Assembly: GCF_004166885.1 (NCBI RefSeq)
Contig: NZ_RCYU01000002.1
Span: 124,001-188,000 of the forward strand
Source: Streptococcus sp. bf_0095
Lineage (GTDB): Bacteria; Bacillota; Bacilli; Lactobacillales; Streptococcaceae
Direction of reading: 5' to 3'
DNA: 64,000 nucleotides
The notes under the pieces: generated by a model
Seen by the model: the letters and a program-made list of their open reading frames with translations, nothing else
The model's database searches: none
Told to the model about the DNA's origin: nothing
Position numbers and translations under genes: made by a program
Part shown: positions 56,001 to 64,000 of the stretch, one piece after another
Layout: the number at the start of each line of letters is the position of its first letter
How positions within the stretch are numbered: position 1 is the first letter of the stretch

Positions 56001-57472
56001 ATCGAAGCGACTGAGATGACATTTGGGTTGACGGATGGGGTTCCTGTCATCCCATAATCCGGTGTGCTTGCAAGTGGTTTGCTGTGCCAGAAGCCATTGG
56101 TCGCCATATTGGTAGAGGCAACTGTAATGGTCACTCCCGCCTTTCTCGCTGCCTCAAAGGCCTGGCGCGTGATTTCTCCCACATCATAAATCGAGCCTGA
56201 TGCGGTTCCCAAACTCATGTTGATGGAATCAGCCCCTAATTTGACGGCGTCTTCCACTGCCTTGGTATAGATGAAATTTTGCACCTGACCGCCCTTGGTG
56301 TCTGAGAAAACACGCAAAAACATAAGCTGGGCTTCGGGAGCGACACCTCGGATAATCTCACCATTTGGGGATGGTTGAGAGGCATTTCCCACAGCGGTTC
56401 CAGCTACGTGGGCACCGTGAGAGATTGGATCATCTTCTTTAACATTGTCATCCATATCACTATAGTTGTGAACGTAGACGACTTTATTGTTGTACCATTT
56501 ACCGTAAGTGATGCCGGCCTTTTTCTTAGCCTCTTCAATTTCCGCTTCACTCTTGTACTTGGCCTTGCTGATATCTGTCAGACGGAAAATATCGTGGGCA
56601 GGGTCGACCCCCGAATCGATGACCGCTACAACCTGACCTTGACCCTTAATCCCCTTATCCCAGAGTGGCTGTAAATTGATCAGACTATTTTCTTCACTGA
56701 CCTTGGTCGTAGTTGAAGTCGGTGATGCAGGAGCAGGCTGGTTTTCCTCCACTCTAGTCCGACCTAGTGGAGCATAATCTAGGGCATCTACACGCGCTAG
56801 TCCCCGAATCTTTTTAGCATCTCCATAAGTCGTCTCTAGAGCCAGTCCATTAAAGAGCAAATTAACGTCATACAATTTTTTGAACTGAATGGATTGCTTT
56901 TCGAGTTCTTTCAAAAATTGTTCATGGTCTTGGTTGGTTTGTTCGATACGTGCTTCTTTTGAGACTGGTGATGATTCTCCAACCCCATCAGAAACTTTTT
57001 CTTTCAGACGAACTAGGACCTCGACTGGACTTGAATCCTCTAGAGTTTCTTTCGTTACTTCCTTGGGAGTGTCCGTCGTAGCAAGCTCAGGATTAGCTGT
57101 TGGACTTGCCATAACAGAAGCTGATAAGGTCTTCTCTTCTTTTGGTTTCTCATTTGAAGGATCGCTAGTAGCTGAAGAGGTAGTTTGTGGTTGCTTGGTT
57201 TGGTCCTTACCATCAGTCTTGGCTTGCTCTTGTGAGGAAGACTCCTCTTTAACTGTATCAGTTGCATGAGCTCCGTCCGAGCCTTTGTCCTGTCCGACTG
57301 TCGGACTCACCTCTTGACTTCCTTCTTTCACTACAAGAGCGGGTGTATCTGCCTGCCCTTCCTGCTCCTGGGCTGAAACAGTCACCCCACAAAAAAAGCA
57401 TCCGACAAGTACCGATACTAAGCCGACTGCATATTTTCGTAAAGAAAAACGTTGTTGTCTGTCGCTTCCCAT
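53006..57472 (-). CDS. LPXTG-anchored subtilase (C5a-peptidase/PrtS-like)
   Basis: 1488 residues from the ATG at 57472 (AAAGGAGG ahead). A YSIRK-type signal (RFSLRKYAVGLVSVLVG) precedes a Ser/Thr-rich stretch, a propeptide-like region, and the S8 protease domain with triad Asp286 (VAVIDSGVD), His352 (SHGAHVAGT) and Ser689 (GTSMASPHAAG). A PA-type insert sits at about residues 550-630. Fn3-like and other beta domains follow, then LPKTGQDE, a hydrophobic segment and a basic tail. Sequence alone does not separate C5a peptidase from a nutritional caseinase-type protease. A promoter and downstream cre-like site lie at 57494-57544. Confidence 0.92.
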   Translation of the reverse strand: MGSDRQQRFSLRKYAVGLVSVLVGCFFCGVTVSAQEQEGQADTPALVVKEGSQEVSPTVGQDKGSDGAHATDTVKEESSSQEQAKTDGKDQTKQPQTTSSATSDPSNEKPKEEKTLSASVMASPTANPELATTDTPKEVTKETLEDSSPVEVLVRLKEKVSDGVGESSPVSKEARIEQTNQDHEQFLKELEKQSIQFKKLYDVNLLFNGLALETTYGDAKKIRGLARVDALDYAPLGRTRVEENQPAPASPTSTTTKVSEENSLINLQPLWDKGIKGQGQVVAVIDSGVDPAHDIFRLTDISKAKYKSEAEIEEAKKKAGITYGKWYNNKVVYVHNYSDMDDNVKEDDPISHGAHVAGTAVGNASQPSPNGEIIRGVAPEAQLMFLRVFSDTKGGQVQNFIYTKAVEDAVKLGADSINMSLGTASGSIYDVGEITRQAFEAARKAGVTITVASTNMATNGFWHSKPLASTPDYGMTGTPSVNPNVISVASINSLTKHESAEASLTVEALKGSKDFPDGKIPMHSFVERDAFRTTIPQSYLHVEKGGIDHYQADSINGHLVLTERGGEVSDVDKVKELKRAGATGVIFYQTKEQGNNPVSFDLEGLGERFPVGVIGHDAGSVLAQHAKDYQLHIANKFKRVPYDAANQLSDFSSWGLSADGDLKPDVTLPGGMIYSSVNNGEYYMDRGTSMASPHAAGATALVKQALKERFPHLSPEQLQVLVKQMTMSTAVPHVDEETHAYSSVRQQGAGVMDVTAAALGDLYVTAKDAKSSLTLGNVTDTFEFDVTIHNLSNQEKSLRYETTLQTDQVQDGKFTLHPRLLETIDGKETITVPANGQRTIHVTVDASKYKEELSKQMPNGYFLEGFVLVKDASNQKHLVSLPYVGFHGDYQNLRGIEKPIYEYTGSDKPFYYYKDKPDYPDEKVPETPERHPDNHFTSLISYVYENGESVAKTLGQDGDRFDGDQLYFSPNSDSSFDSIKVKAVMLRNVENVHLSVYKKEDTARTNPIYEVGNEVHRKTDWSYRIGNRSEEFYEISWEGLDKDGKQLPDGEYQFVITYRPTASGAKQQELNFKVKIDNTTPSIESGSAQYDPATRIFRPGKVIETGSGLAGTYLSYVKNGETVALEPQEDGSYLLPEGVDPSTVRYTIWDKVYNTTEMDIEGKKVEATTSTNEASSDEQPGETETEKPKAEKSTLEVVFTDSSGEVISYYPSVVRYQVVDDQGRVVEGEFNASYNAGTFPELPFGTYTVKITLSDYHYDWGTELVKKVTVSAENPHPKVTFAFHYLDENKLTIGFDQPVPTGTVVKVVGNDGISRLLPQSIYDLKRFETMLMNGSYRVHVDLPAGYRASENDFLYEVSNQINFHLLSLVKEVIKPNPEVHSGAIVKPWIQPENPTLEIPETPVTPVQPAVSKGPATPAQPTTSETKEVATNKPVAVTYHTGGQAEVAATSATGLPKTGQDELASTVLSLFGMTSLALAGFVASKKRQD

Positions 57473-57493
57473 AAACAGACCTCCTTTATATTT

Positions 57494-57544
57494 TGTAAGC
57501 GGTTTCCGCACCTATATTTTAGTCCTTATCTTATGCAAAGTCAA
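57494..57544 (-). promoter_or_regulatory. Subtilase promoter and cre-like site
   Basis: On the minus strand TTGACT (57539-57544) and TAAAAT (57516-57521) are 17 bases apart. CGGAAACCGCTTACA (57494-57508) just downstream of the start site matches 12 of 15 positions of the cre consensus, a roadblock position. Confidence 0.6.
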
Positions 57545-57677
57545 TGCAATCTAGCAAAATCTAAAAAAATATACTATCTTATTGATTTTGTCAGATTTCT
57601 CTATCCATTATTGAAGAATCTTTTCTTGCCAAGGGGAATTCCTCAGACAAAGTTTCTTTCATTAAAAAGGTACAAAA

Positions 57678-57709
57678 AAAAGAAACCAGAATAACTTCTG
57701 ATTTCTTTT
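57678..57709 (-). terminator. Terminator after the phosphoketolase gene
   Basis: 14-base arms AAAAGAAACCAGAA / TTCTGATTTCTTTT with one mismatch and loop TAAC, 10 bases past the stop, followed by a T-run on the minus strand. Confidence 0.82.
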
Positions 57710-57718
57710 GGAATAAAC

Positions 57719-60103
57719 TTATTTATTTATGTTTTCCCATTTCCAGTTGTGTACTTCTGGAATATCATCACCATGTTCACGGATGTAAGCATTGTGGAAG
57801 GCAATTGTTTCGTCCATTTGAGCTGCGAATTCAGCTGCTTCTGCTCCAAGAGCTGCATTGGCTGCATCTTGTGCCAAGTGGAAGCGATCCAATTCAGACA
57901 TGACACGCATATCGAATGGTGTTGTGATATCTCCGTTTTCACGGTAACCATGTACACGAAGGTTATGGTTGTGACGGTTGAAGAAGATGTCACGGATCAT
58001 GCCTTCATAACCGTGGAAGGCAAAGATCACAGGTTTATCAGTTGTGAAGACTTTGTCGAACTCTTCATCTGAAAGTCCACGCGCATCGACGGATGGGTGA
58101 CGCAATTTCAAGATATCTACCACATTGACAAAGCGGATCTTCAATTCTGGGAAGGCCTTGTGCAAGATTGTAATAGCTGCAAGAGCTTCAAGGTTTGGCT
58201 CTGTACCTGCAGCTGCAATGACAAGATCTGGATCTTCATCTGCTGAAACAGTTGATGCCCAATCGATCACCTTGTATCCTTCACGAACCAATTCCTCTGC
58301 TTCATCAGCTGAGTAGAATTGAGGACGTGGGTGTTTAGAAGAAACGATCAAGTTAATCATATCTTCTGCCTTGAAGGCTTGGTCCATCACCGCAAGCAAC
58401 GTATTCGTATCTGCTGGCAAGTACTCACGGATATATTCTGGAGTTTTTTCTGCCAAGTGAGTCAAGATACCTGGATCTTGGTGAGTGTAGCCATTGTGAT
58501 CTTGTTGGAAAACAGTTGAAGTCGCAATCAAGTTCAAGGCAGGGTAGTTTTTACGCCATGTCGTGTGAGTCTTCGATTTACGCAACCATTTGAAGTGTTG
58601 AGTAATCATAGAGTCCACGACACGAAGGAATGATTCGTAAGAAGCGAAGAATCCGTGACGACCTGTCAAGACATATCCTTCGAGCATACCTTCTGCTTGG
58701 TGCTCTGACAATTGAGAGTCAATAACACGTCCAGCAGGGCTCAAAGCTTCATCGTAGTCTGGTTTCGTACGTCCTAACCATTGACGGCTTGTACGAGTGA
58801 AGACTTCTTGAAGACGGTTTGATTTAGTTTCATCTGGTCCAAAGATACGGAAGTTATGTGGGTTCGCATCCACAAGATCTGCTGCATACTTACCAAACTC
58901 GATCATATCTTGGGCCATGATAGCCCCTGGTGTTTCAATCTTGAAGGCATGTTTCTTCCAATCAGCAGTGTCCATTGGTTCGATGACACCTGCGTTTGTG
59001 ATTGGGTTCATAGCCATGCGACGGTCACCTTTTGGTGCAATTTCGGCAATTTCAGGAAGCAATTTACCAGTTTCGTCGAACAATTCAGCTGGACGGTAAG
59101 ATTCCAACCATGAAAGAAGGGCATCTACATGCTCCATGTGGTGAGCATCTACTGGGATTGGAACTTGGTGCGCACGGAATCCACCCTCGATTGGTGTACC
59201 TTCCCAAGCTTTTGGTCCAGTCCAACCTTTAGGAATACGAGCAATCAAGACAGGATATACTGGTTGAGTTGCTTCTTCTGCAGAACCTTTACGAGCTTCT
59301 GATTGGACTTTCTTGATTTCTTCAATCGCTTCGTCTAATTTTTCTGCAAACAAAGCGTGAGCTGCTTCGTGGTCGTCAGAAATAGCCGTTACGTCTGCAA
59401 AGATTGGTTTCCATCCAAGACCTTCAAAGAAGAGGGCCAATTCTTCGTCTGTTTTGCGTTCAAAGATCGTTGGGTTGTGAATCTTCCCACCGTTGAGGTA
59501 GAAGATTGGAAGAACAGCACCATCGTTAACTGGGTTCAAGAAGGTATTGGCCAACCAACCAGCCATCAATGGACCAGTTTCTCCTTCGCCATCACCGATT
59601 ACGGTTGCAGCAATCACATCTGGATTGTCCAAAACAGCTCCAGCTGCGTGAGAAAGAGCATAACCAAGTTCTCCACCTTCGTGGATAGATCCTGGTGTTT
59701 CAGGCGCCGCGTGAGAGGCAATCCCTCCTGGGAATGAGAAGATTTTACATAGGTGTTTAAATCCTTCTTCATTTTGTGGGATATTTGGATTCAATTCTGT
59801 GTAAGAACCATCTAAGTAAGAGTTGGACACCATAACTTGTCCACCATGACCTGGTCCTTCAATGTAGAACATATCCAAGTCGTATTTGTTGATGGCACGG
59901 TTCAAGTGAGCATAGATAAAGTTTTGTCCTGGTACAGTTCCCCAGTGTCCGATTGGGTGAGCCTTCAAGTCGTTTTCAACCACTTCACGTTTCAATAATG
60001 GGTTGTCTTTCAAGTACATTTGAGCAGCCGAAATGTAGTTGGCTGCACGCCACCACGCATCCACTTTATCCAAGTAAGCTTTGCTGTTAAAATCAACAGT
60101 CAT
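57719..60103 (-). CDS. xfp: Xylulose-5-phosphate/fructose-6-phosphate phosphoketolase
   Basis: 794 residues. A thiamine-diphosphate enzyme that splits xylulose 5-phosphate (and perhaps fructose 6-phosphate) with phosphate to give acetyl phosphate. Family motifs are [22 protein letters not shown], the TPP-binding [14 protein letters not shown] and [12 protein letters not shown]. The ATG at 60103 follows GAGGAG; the longer frame adds 5 residues. In oral streptococci acetyl phosphate from this enzyme supports acetate formation and peroxide metabolism. It is a single gene with its own terminator. Confidence 0.96.
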   Translation of the reverse strand: MTVDFNSKAYLDKVDAWWRAANYISAAQMYLKDNPLLKREVVENDLKAHPIGHWGTVPGQNFIYAHLNRAINKYDLDMFYIEGPGHGGQVMVSNSYLDGSYTELNPNIPQNEEGFKHLCKIFSFPGGIASHAAPETPGSIHEGGELGYALSHAAGAVLDNPDVIAATVIGDGEGETGPLMAGWLANTFLNPVNDGAVLPIFYLNGGKIHNPTIFERKTDEELALFFEGLGWKPIFADVTAISDDHEAAHALFAEKLDEAIEEIKKVQSEARKGSAEEATQPVYPVLIARIPKGWTGPKAWEGTPIEGGFRAHQVPIPVDAHHMEHVDALLSWLESYRPAELFDETGKLLPEIAEIAPKGDRRMAMNPITNAGVIEPMDTADWKKHAFKIETPGAIMAQDMIEFGKYAADLVDANPHNFRIFGPDETKSNRLQEVFTRTSRQWLGRTKPDYDEALSPAGRVIDSQLSEHQAEGMLEGYVLTGRHGFFASYESFLRVVDSMITQHFKWLRKSKTHTTWRKNYPALNLIATSTVFQQDHNGYTHQDPGILTHLAEKTPEYIREYLPADTNTLLAVMDQAFKAEDMINLIVSSKHPRPQFYSADEAEELVREGYKVIDWASTVSADEDPDLVIAAAGTEPNLEALAAITILHKAFPELKIRFVNVVDILKLRHPSVDARGLSDEEFDKVFTTDKPVIFAFHGYEGMIRDIFFNRHNHNLRVHGYRENGDITTPFDMRVMSELDRFHLAQDAANAALGAEAAEFAAQMDETIAFHNAYIREHGDDIPEVHNWKWENINK

Positions 60104-60408
60104 ATTGTCTCCTCTCAAATTCTAGCTATGATTCTGATGAATTAGAATCCAGTGCAAGTATTTAGGTTATAAACATCCTGTTTCATTCATATGAAGACAG
60201 AACGAACGCGAACCAAATTTTAATTCAATTCTTTTCTATTCTATCAATAATTTAGCTTTTTGTATATAGAAAAAATTAAAAAAAATATAGTTTTTTATAA
60301 AAAGTTGCAAATCTCTTCTAAAATCAAAGCATTTTTCAATCATTTTACAAACAGCTTTCTGCTTAGACCACTTAAAAAGCCTTTGAAATCAGCTATCTAT
60401 AAATCCCC
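60104..60408. other. Intergenic region between xfp and the unknown gene
   Basis: A+T-rich divergent region. It contains a hairpin GATTCT-GATGAATT-AGAATC (about 60129-60148) in the likely xfp leader. I could not fix an xfp promoter with confidence: TTGATA/TTAAAA at 18 bases (60216-60246) is one candidate. No cre match good enough to report was found. Short frames here have no ribosome-binding site and are treated as chance. Confidence 0.5.
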
Positions 60409-60437
60409 TTGTCACATAAAATCTTTCATGATATACT
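60409..60437 (+). promoter_or_regulatory. Promoter of the unknown membrane protein gene
   Basis: TTGTCA (60409-60414) and TATACT (60432-60437) are 17 bases apart, giving a leader of about 22 bases with AAGGAG before the ATG. Confidence 0.72.
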
Positions 60438-60464
60438 TTAGATGTCAAACTAAAGGAGATCATT

Positions 60465-61436
60465 ATGATGACGGAAAAACGCAATAAAGGATTTGTGTCA
60501 GGTCTAGTGCTTGCCCTTGTCTTTCTTGCATTCGCAGGATTAGTATTTTCATTATGGATGGGCCGCCAGAACCCTTCTACTAGCTTTGCGAAGGCAGAAA
60601 AGTCTGGGGACCCTGTAACGATGAAGGTCTATGATATTACACGAGAACCTGTCGGAACTGTGGACAACGGCCACGTCCTCTATATCGTCCAGTACGATAA
60701 CCAAAACGATGGTAGGTTTGCAGGGATCGAAGCCAAAAAAGACGATGCGACGATTAAAGAGGTCATTGATAAGGCAAAAAATGGGGAACTGCAGACCGAT
60801 CCTTATCAACTAAAGGGAACGCAATTAGCCCCTTTGGCAAAGGATAGCAAAAATACGTCTCGTAACGGTCGCCTTGTCGGTTATAGTGACTACATCCATT
60901 CCCTTCTCGACCCGACTTCTGTCGTGTCACTTAATATGACGACCAGCTATTACTTAAGCCTCACAGAGTACAACAAAGACTCCTTATTCCTCTTAATTGG
61001 TTCAGCTGCTCTTGCTGGACTTTCTATCATAATGGTCGTAGCCAGCTTCTCCGTTCGGAAACGGACCATTGCTTCCTATCAGGAACTCCACCAAAACTAT
61101 CCCGAACTCCAAGGAGATCTGTCTCGCCTGTCTGATGAAGCCAGCTACTACAATCAAGACTTAAAAGTTATCTTGTACAAAAATCATTTGATTACCTATT
61201 TCAGAGGAACGCAAACGATTGATTTACGAGAGGTTCAACAACTATACTTACATGTCACTCGAGTTCGTCAATCAGGGATTGCTCGCTCAATCTTCCAATT
61301 GTGTTACATCCGCAAGGACAAACCAAAGAAACAGCACCGCCTAGCCATTAAGAATAAGAAGAACGCTGAAGAACAACTCTACACTCTTTTTGCACAGGTA
61401 TCTGAGAGATTCCCAGATGTCAAGGTTGGAATTTAA
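60465..61436 (+). CDS. Two-TM membrane protein of unknown function
   Basis: 323 residues. A membrane helix at about 11-32 is followed by an outside domain of about 140 residues ([19 protein letters not shown] onward), a second helix at about 174-193, and a cytoplasmic domain of about 130 residues rich in basic residues. The latter has a PH-like alternation of strands ([20 protein letters not shown]). I do not recognise the family. A good promoter and Shine-Dalgarno sequence and a strong terminator show that it is a real single gene. The start could be either of two adjacent ATGs. Confidence 0.75.
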   Translation: MMTEKRNKGFVSGLVLALVFLAFAGLVFSLWMGRQNPSTSFAKAEKSGDPVTMKVYDITREPVGTVDNGHVLYIVQYDNQNDGRFAGIEAKKDDATIKEVIDKAKNGELQTDPYQLKGTQLAPLAKDSKNTSRNGRLVGYSDYIHSLLDPTSVVSLNMTTSYYLSLTEYNKDSLFLLIGSAALAGLSIIMVVASFSVRKRTIASYQELHQNYPELQGDLSRLSDEASYYNQDLKVILYKNHLITYFRGTQTIDLREVQQLYLHVTRVRQSGIARSIFQLCYIRKDKPKKQHRLAIKNKKNAEEQLYTLFAQVSERFPDVKVGI

Positions 61437-61478
61437 AGATTTTCCAACTCCCTTTGGAAATACTGATCTAAGCACTAA

Positions 61479-61510
61479 ATCCCCTCATCAGAATCAGTTG
61501 ATGAGGGGAT
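61479..61510. terminator. Bidirectional terminator
   Basis: Perfect 12-bp stem ATCCCCTCATCA / TGATGAGGGGAT with an 8-base loop, followed by TTTTTT, between the unknown gene and the convergent hutI. Confidence 0.92.
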
Positions 61511-61545
61511 TTTTTTCTATTTAGGTCACATTTGAAACGAGAGGA

Positions 61546-62793
61546 TTAAATCACTTTTTTACCATTTTTATAAACATCTGTCACTAGGTTGGTCGCAAAG
61601 AAATAGAAGAGATAATCTAGATTTGGTGCATCGTAAATAGTGATATCGGCCTGTTTTCCAGTATCAAAAGATCCAATGGTTTTGGCACGATCGACTGAAT
61701 AAGCTGCATTAATAGTTACCGCATTGAGAATCTCAACTGGTGTCAAACGCATCATGAAGCAACCGAGGTGCATGGCAAACTGAAGATTGGCTGTCGGACA
61801 GGATCCTGGGTTACTGTCGGTTGTTAGAGTGATGGCCATCCCAGCATCCAGCATCTTACGAGCCGGTGCATAGGTATCTTCCATGAGGCTGAAGGTTGTA
61901 GCAGGCAACAGATTGCCGATAACTTTTGCTTTTGCTAGTTTTTGAATGCCTTCATCGGTAATCACCATCAGGTGTTCTGCGCTAGTAGATTCCAATTCAG
62001 CTGCAACATCCACACCACCGATAGACTCGATTTCATCCGCATGAATCCGCAGTTTGAAGCCCATTTCCTTGGCTTTTGACAGAAGATAGCGAGACTCATC
62101 TGCTGTAAAGACACCCTTTTCACAGAAGATATCACAGAATTCAGCTAACTTTTCTTCCTTCACTTTTGGAAGCATTTGCTCAATGATGAGATCTAAATAC
62201 TCTTGAGAACGGCCCTTATACTCTGTCGGGATCGCATGAGCTGCCATAAAGGTCGAAACCAGATCAATTTCATGGTCACGGTCCAAGGCAGCTACTACAT
62301 CTAGTTGGCGTTTTTCCGTTTCCCAATCCAAACCATAGCCACTCTTAGCTTCAACGGTGGTCACTCCATGACGCAACATATAGTCCAACAATCGTTTGGA
62401 CTTGTTATAGAGATTGTCAAAAGATGCTTCACGAGTTGCCCGAACAGTGCTCAGAATTCCACCGCCTTGAGCGAGGATGTCTAAGTAGGAAACACCAGCT
62501 AACTTTTTCGCAAATTCATGTTCACGACTGCCTCCATAGACCAGGTGGGTATGACAGTCGATCAAACCAGGAGTCGCAACTTTCCCTTCACAAGATTTTA
62601 CTTCCGTATGGTCATCGATCAGTTCTGGATCTGGTTGACCTGTTCCAACTGCAAGAATTTTTCCATCCTTAATAGCAATATAAGCATCGGATAGGATTCG
62701 CGCTTCTGCCATCTCTTTTCCATAGAGAGGATGGCCTAGATCATTTGGACAAAACAACTGGTTAAAGTGGGTTAAGATTACATCAGCAGACAT
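61546..62793 (-). CDS. hutI: Imidazolonepropionase
   Basis: 415 residues. Third step of histidine degradation: opens imidazolonepropionate to formiminoglutamate. It is a metal-dependent amidohydrolase with [18 protein letters not shown], the AKSGYGLD strand, RIHADEIES, and [11 protein letters not shown] start at the ATG at 62793 (MSADVILTH), with AAGGA 10 bases ahead; an ATG 12 codons earlier is less likely because it falls on the transcription start. It is divergent from hutU, with a symmetric regulatory region between. Confidence 0.94.
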   Translation of the reverse strand: MSADVILTHFNQLFCPNDLGHPLYGKEMAEARILSDAYIAIKDGKILAVGTGQPDPELIDDHTEVKSCEGKVATPGLIDCHTHLVYGGSREHEFAKKLAGVSYLDILAQGGGILSTVRATREASFDNLYNKSKRLLDYMLRHGVTTVEAKSGYGLDWETEKRQLDVVAALDRDHEIDLVSTFMAAHAIPTEYKGRSQEYLDLIIEQMLPKVKEEKLAEFCDIFCEKGVFTADESRYLLSKAKEMGFKLRIHADEIESIGGVDVAAELESTSAEHLMVITDEGIQKLAKAKVIGNLLPATTFSLMEDTYAPARKMLDAGMAITLTTDSNPGSCPTANLQFAMHLGCFMMRLTPVEILNAVTINAAYSVDRAKTIGSFDTGKQADITIYDAPNLDYLFYFFATNLVTDVYKNGKKVI

Positions 62794-62827
62794 ATGAAAA
62801 CATTCCTTTCTATTTCCATTGTTATTC

Positions 62828-62937
62828 ATTTTACAATTCTACAGGAAAAGCGTCAAAAAAAAGTCAAAAAGTTTCTCCCTCATTATTTTTTGCTTTATTA
62901 AAAATTAAATTTATTTTTGACTCTTTATTGACGTTTC
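62828..62937. promoter_or_regulatory. Divergent hutI/hutU control region with mirror TTGAC repeats
   Basis: hutI promoter on the minus strand: TTGACG (62851-62856) and TAAAAT (62828-62833), 17 bases apart. Each arm holds two TTGAC boxes spaced 11 bases (left arm 62845-62871 on the minus strand, right arm 62914-62937 on the plus strand). The arms are near-perfect inverted copies of each other. For hutU, TACAAT near 62943 is 20 bases from TTGACT, a poor spacing that may call for an activator. Confidence 0.65.
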
Positions 62938-62993
62938 TTGGATACAATAAAGAAAATATAAATTCATAGTCTACACATAAGGAGGTTCCTACT

Positions 62994-64000
62994 ATGTCAT
63001 TTATAGACGATAAAGAAATTGCAGCTGCTATGTCTGTCAAACTTGACTTTGATGTCCTACCTGAAAAGGCAACTTTTCAAGAAGGCATCCGTCGTGCACC
63101 TGATAGAGGCTTCCGCTTAACGCAAGCTCAGACTGAGATTGCTCTTAAAAACGCTCTGCGTTACATCCCTAAAAAATTCCACCAAGAGTTGATCCCAGAA
63201 TTTCTGGAAGAACTAAAAACTCGCGGTCGGATCTATGGCTATCGCTTCCGTCCAAAAGATCGGATCTATGGCAAACCAATTGATGAGTACAAAGGAAAAT
63301 GCACTGCTGCTAAGGCTATGCAGGTTATGATTGACAACAACTTGAGCTTTGAAATCGCCCTTTATCCATATGAATTGGTCACTTACGGAGAAACAGGTTC
63401 TGTCTGTGCTAACTGGATGCAATACAACTTGATCAAGAAATACTTGGAAGTCATGACAGAAGACCAAACCTTGGTGGTTGAATCTGGTCACCCTCTCGGC
63501 CTCTTCAAGTCTAAACCAGAAGCTCCTCGCGTCATCATTACCAACGGTCTCTTGATCGGTGAGTATGACAATATGCGCGACTGGGAAATCGCTGAAGAAA
63601 TGGGCGTTACCAACTACGGTCAGATGACGGCTGGTGGCTGGATGTACATTGGTCCTCAAGGGATCGTTCACGGTACCTTCAACACTCTCCTTAATGCTGG
63701 ACGTCTTAAACTCGGTGTGCCTGATGATGGCGACTTAACTGGTAAACTCTTCATCTCGTCTGGTCTCGGTGGTATGAGTGGAGCTCAAGGGAAAGCAGCT
63801 GAAATTGCAAAAGCTGTTGCCATCGTTGCAGAAGTAGACCGCTCTCGGATCGAAACCCGTCACTCTCAAGGTTGGATTAGCCAAGTAACCGACAGTGCCG
63901 AAGAAGCTGTGAAATTGGCTCAAGCAGCACTGGAAGCTGGTGAATCAACTTCTATTGCCTACCATGGTAATATCGTAGACTTGCTCGAATATGTCAACGA
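62994..64000 (+). CDS. hutU: Urocanate hydratase, 5' part
   Basis: About 335 codons of a gene running off the right edge; the full protein is usually 550 to 680 residues. It begins MSFIDDKEIAAAMSVKLDFD. Urocanase features are YGETGSVCANWMQYN, ITNGLLIGEYDNMRDW, YGQMTAGGWMYIGPQG and the NAD-contacting SGLGGMSGAQ. It converts urocanate to imidazolonepropionate, the substrate of HutI. The ATG follows AAGGAGG. No stop codon or frameshift is seen in the visible part. The remaining hut genes would be expected just beyond the window. Confidence 0.95.
   Translation, partial: MSFIDDKEIAAAMSVKLDFDVLPEKATFQEGIRRAPDRGFRLTQAQTEIALKNALRYIPKKFHQELIPEFLEELKTRGRIYGYRFRPKDRIYGKPIDEYKGKCTAAKAMQVMIDNNLSFEIALYPYELVTYGETGSVCANWMQYNLIKKYLEVMTEDQTLVVESGHPLGLFKSKPEAPRVIITNGLLIGEYDNMRDWEIAEEMGVTNYGQMTAGGWMYIGPQGIVHGTFNTLLNAGRLKLGVPDDGDLTGKLFISSGLGGMSGAQGKAAEIAKAVAIVAEVDRSRIETRHSQGWISQVTDSAEEAVKLAQAALEAGESTSIAYHGNIVDLLEYVN

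Noticed and set aside
57541-57720. Looked for a small RNA or promoter between xfp and the subtilase gene
   Set aside because: Apart from the subtilase -35 box and the xfp terminator the stretch is plain A+T-rich sequence without a supported feature.
60260-60487. 75-codon plus-strand open frame before the unknown membrane protein
   Set aside because: No ribosome-binding site, biased A+T-rich composition, and it runs through the promoter at 60409-60437 and into the next gene.
63213-63923. Open frames on the minus strand opposite hutU
   Set aside because: They are antisense to a clear urocanase reading frame, have no ribosome-binding sites, and their composition mirrors hutU codon use.

Overview
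The window is ordinary, densely packed chromosome of an oral Streptococcus of the mitis/sanguinis/parasanguinis type. Genus-level evidence includes the yqeG-yqeH-yhbY-nadD-yqeK-rsfS-yqeM-tmcAL cluster, codY-pncA, gatCAB, the divergent scrA/scrBR sucrose locus, a YSIRK/LPXTG pullulanase and subtilase, phosphoketolase, and a histidine-utilisation (hut) locus at the right edge. The species cannot be fixed by reading alone. No rRNA, tRNA, CRISPR array, prophage or insertion sequence was seen. Most genes lie on the minus strand.

Layout. 1-7.6 kb: the start of a YebC-type regulator, a yefM-yoeB toxin-antitoxin pair, and the yqe cluster (ribosome maturation, NAD synthesis, tRNA modification) interrupted by two structured non-coding insertions. 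7.8-14.9 kb: TVP38 and EamA membrane proteins, cell-wall pullulanase, butanediol dehydrogenase and a small membrane protein. The last two enzymes have promoter-overlapping cre-like sites. 14.9-21.1 kb: gatCAB, pncA, codY (with a CodY box upstream of its own promoter) and an AlaT-like aminotransferase. 21.2-32 kb: usp, a HAD-MazG-like fusion, asparaginase, recG, alr, acpS, DAHP synthase and secA. 32-41.2 kb: manA, queG, PAP2, a peptide-deformylase-like protein and the sucrose genes scrK, scrA, scrB and scrR with ScrR-type operators. 41.4-50.3 kb: nusB, asp23, efp, pepP, uvrA, a CorA-type transporter, a DUF1129-type protein, an acetyltransferase and rpsF-ssb-rpsR. 50.6-60.1 kb: an overlapping three-gene envelope cassette (GT2-GtrA, secreted phosphodiester glycosidase, small membrane protein), a large LPXTG subtilase and phosphoketolase. 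60.4-64 kb: an unknown two-TM protein and the divergent hutI/hutU pair; hutU runs off the end.

Common themes. Carbohydrate use is prominent: pullulanase acts on glycans outside the cell, ScrA/ScrB/ScrK and ManA feed hexose phosphates to glycolysis, phosphoketolase offers a bypass, and butanediol dehydrogenase disposes of reductant. Nitrogen use also recurs: subtilase, asparaginase, PepP, hut and CodY. A roughly 180-bp intergenic repeat occurs twice (24.4 and 41.2 kb) with about 90 percent identity.

No clearly new defence or mobile system is present. The least explained items are the envelope cassette at 50.6-52.9 kb with a 45-bp near-palindrome at its promoter, the structured insertions inside the yqe cluster, the dispersed repeat, the mirror-image TTGAC repeats between hutI and hutU, and the 323-residue membrane protein at 60.5 kb. 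Start codons were moved from the longest reading frame to the position with a good Shine-Dalgarno sequence where the two disagreed; these cases are noted.
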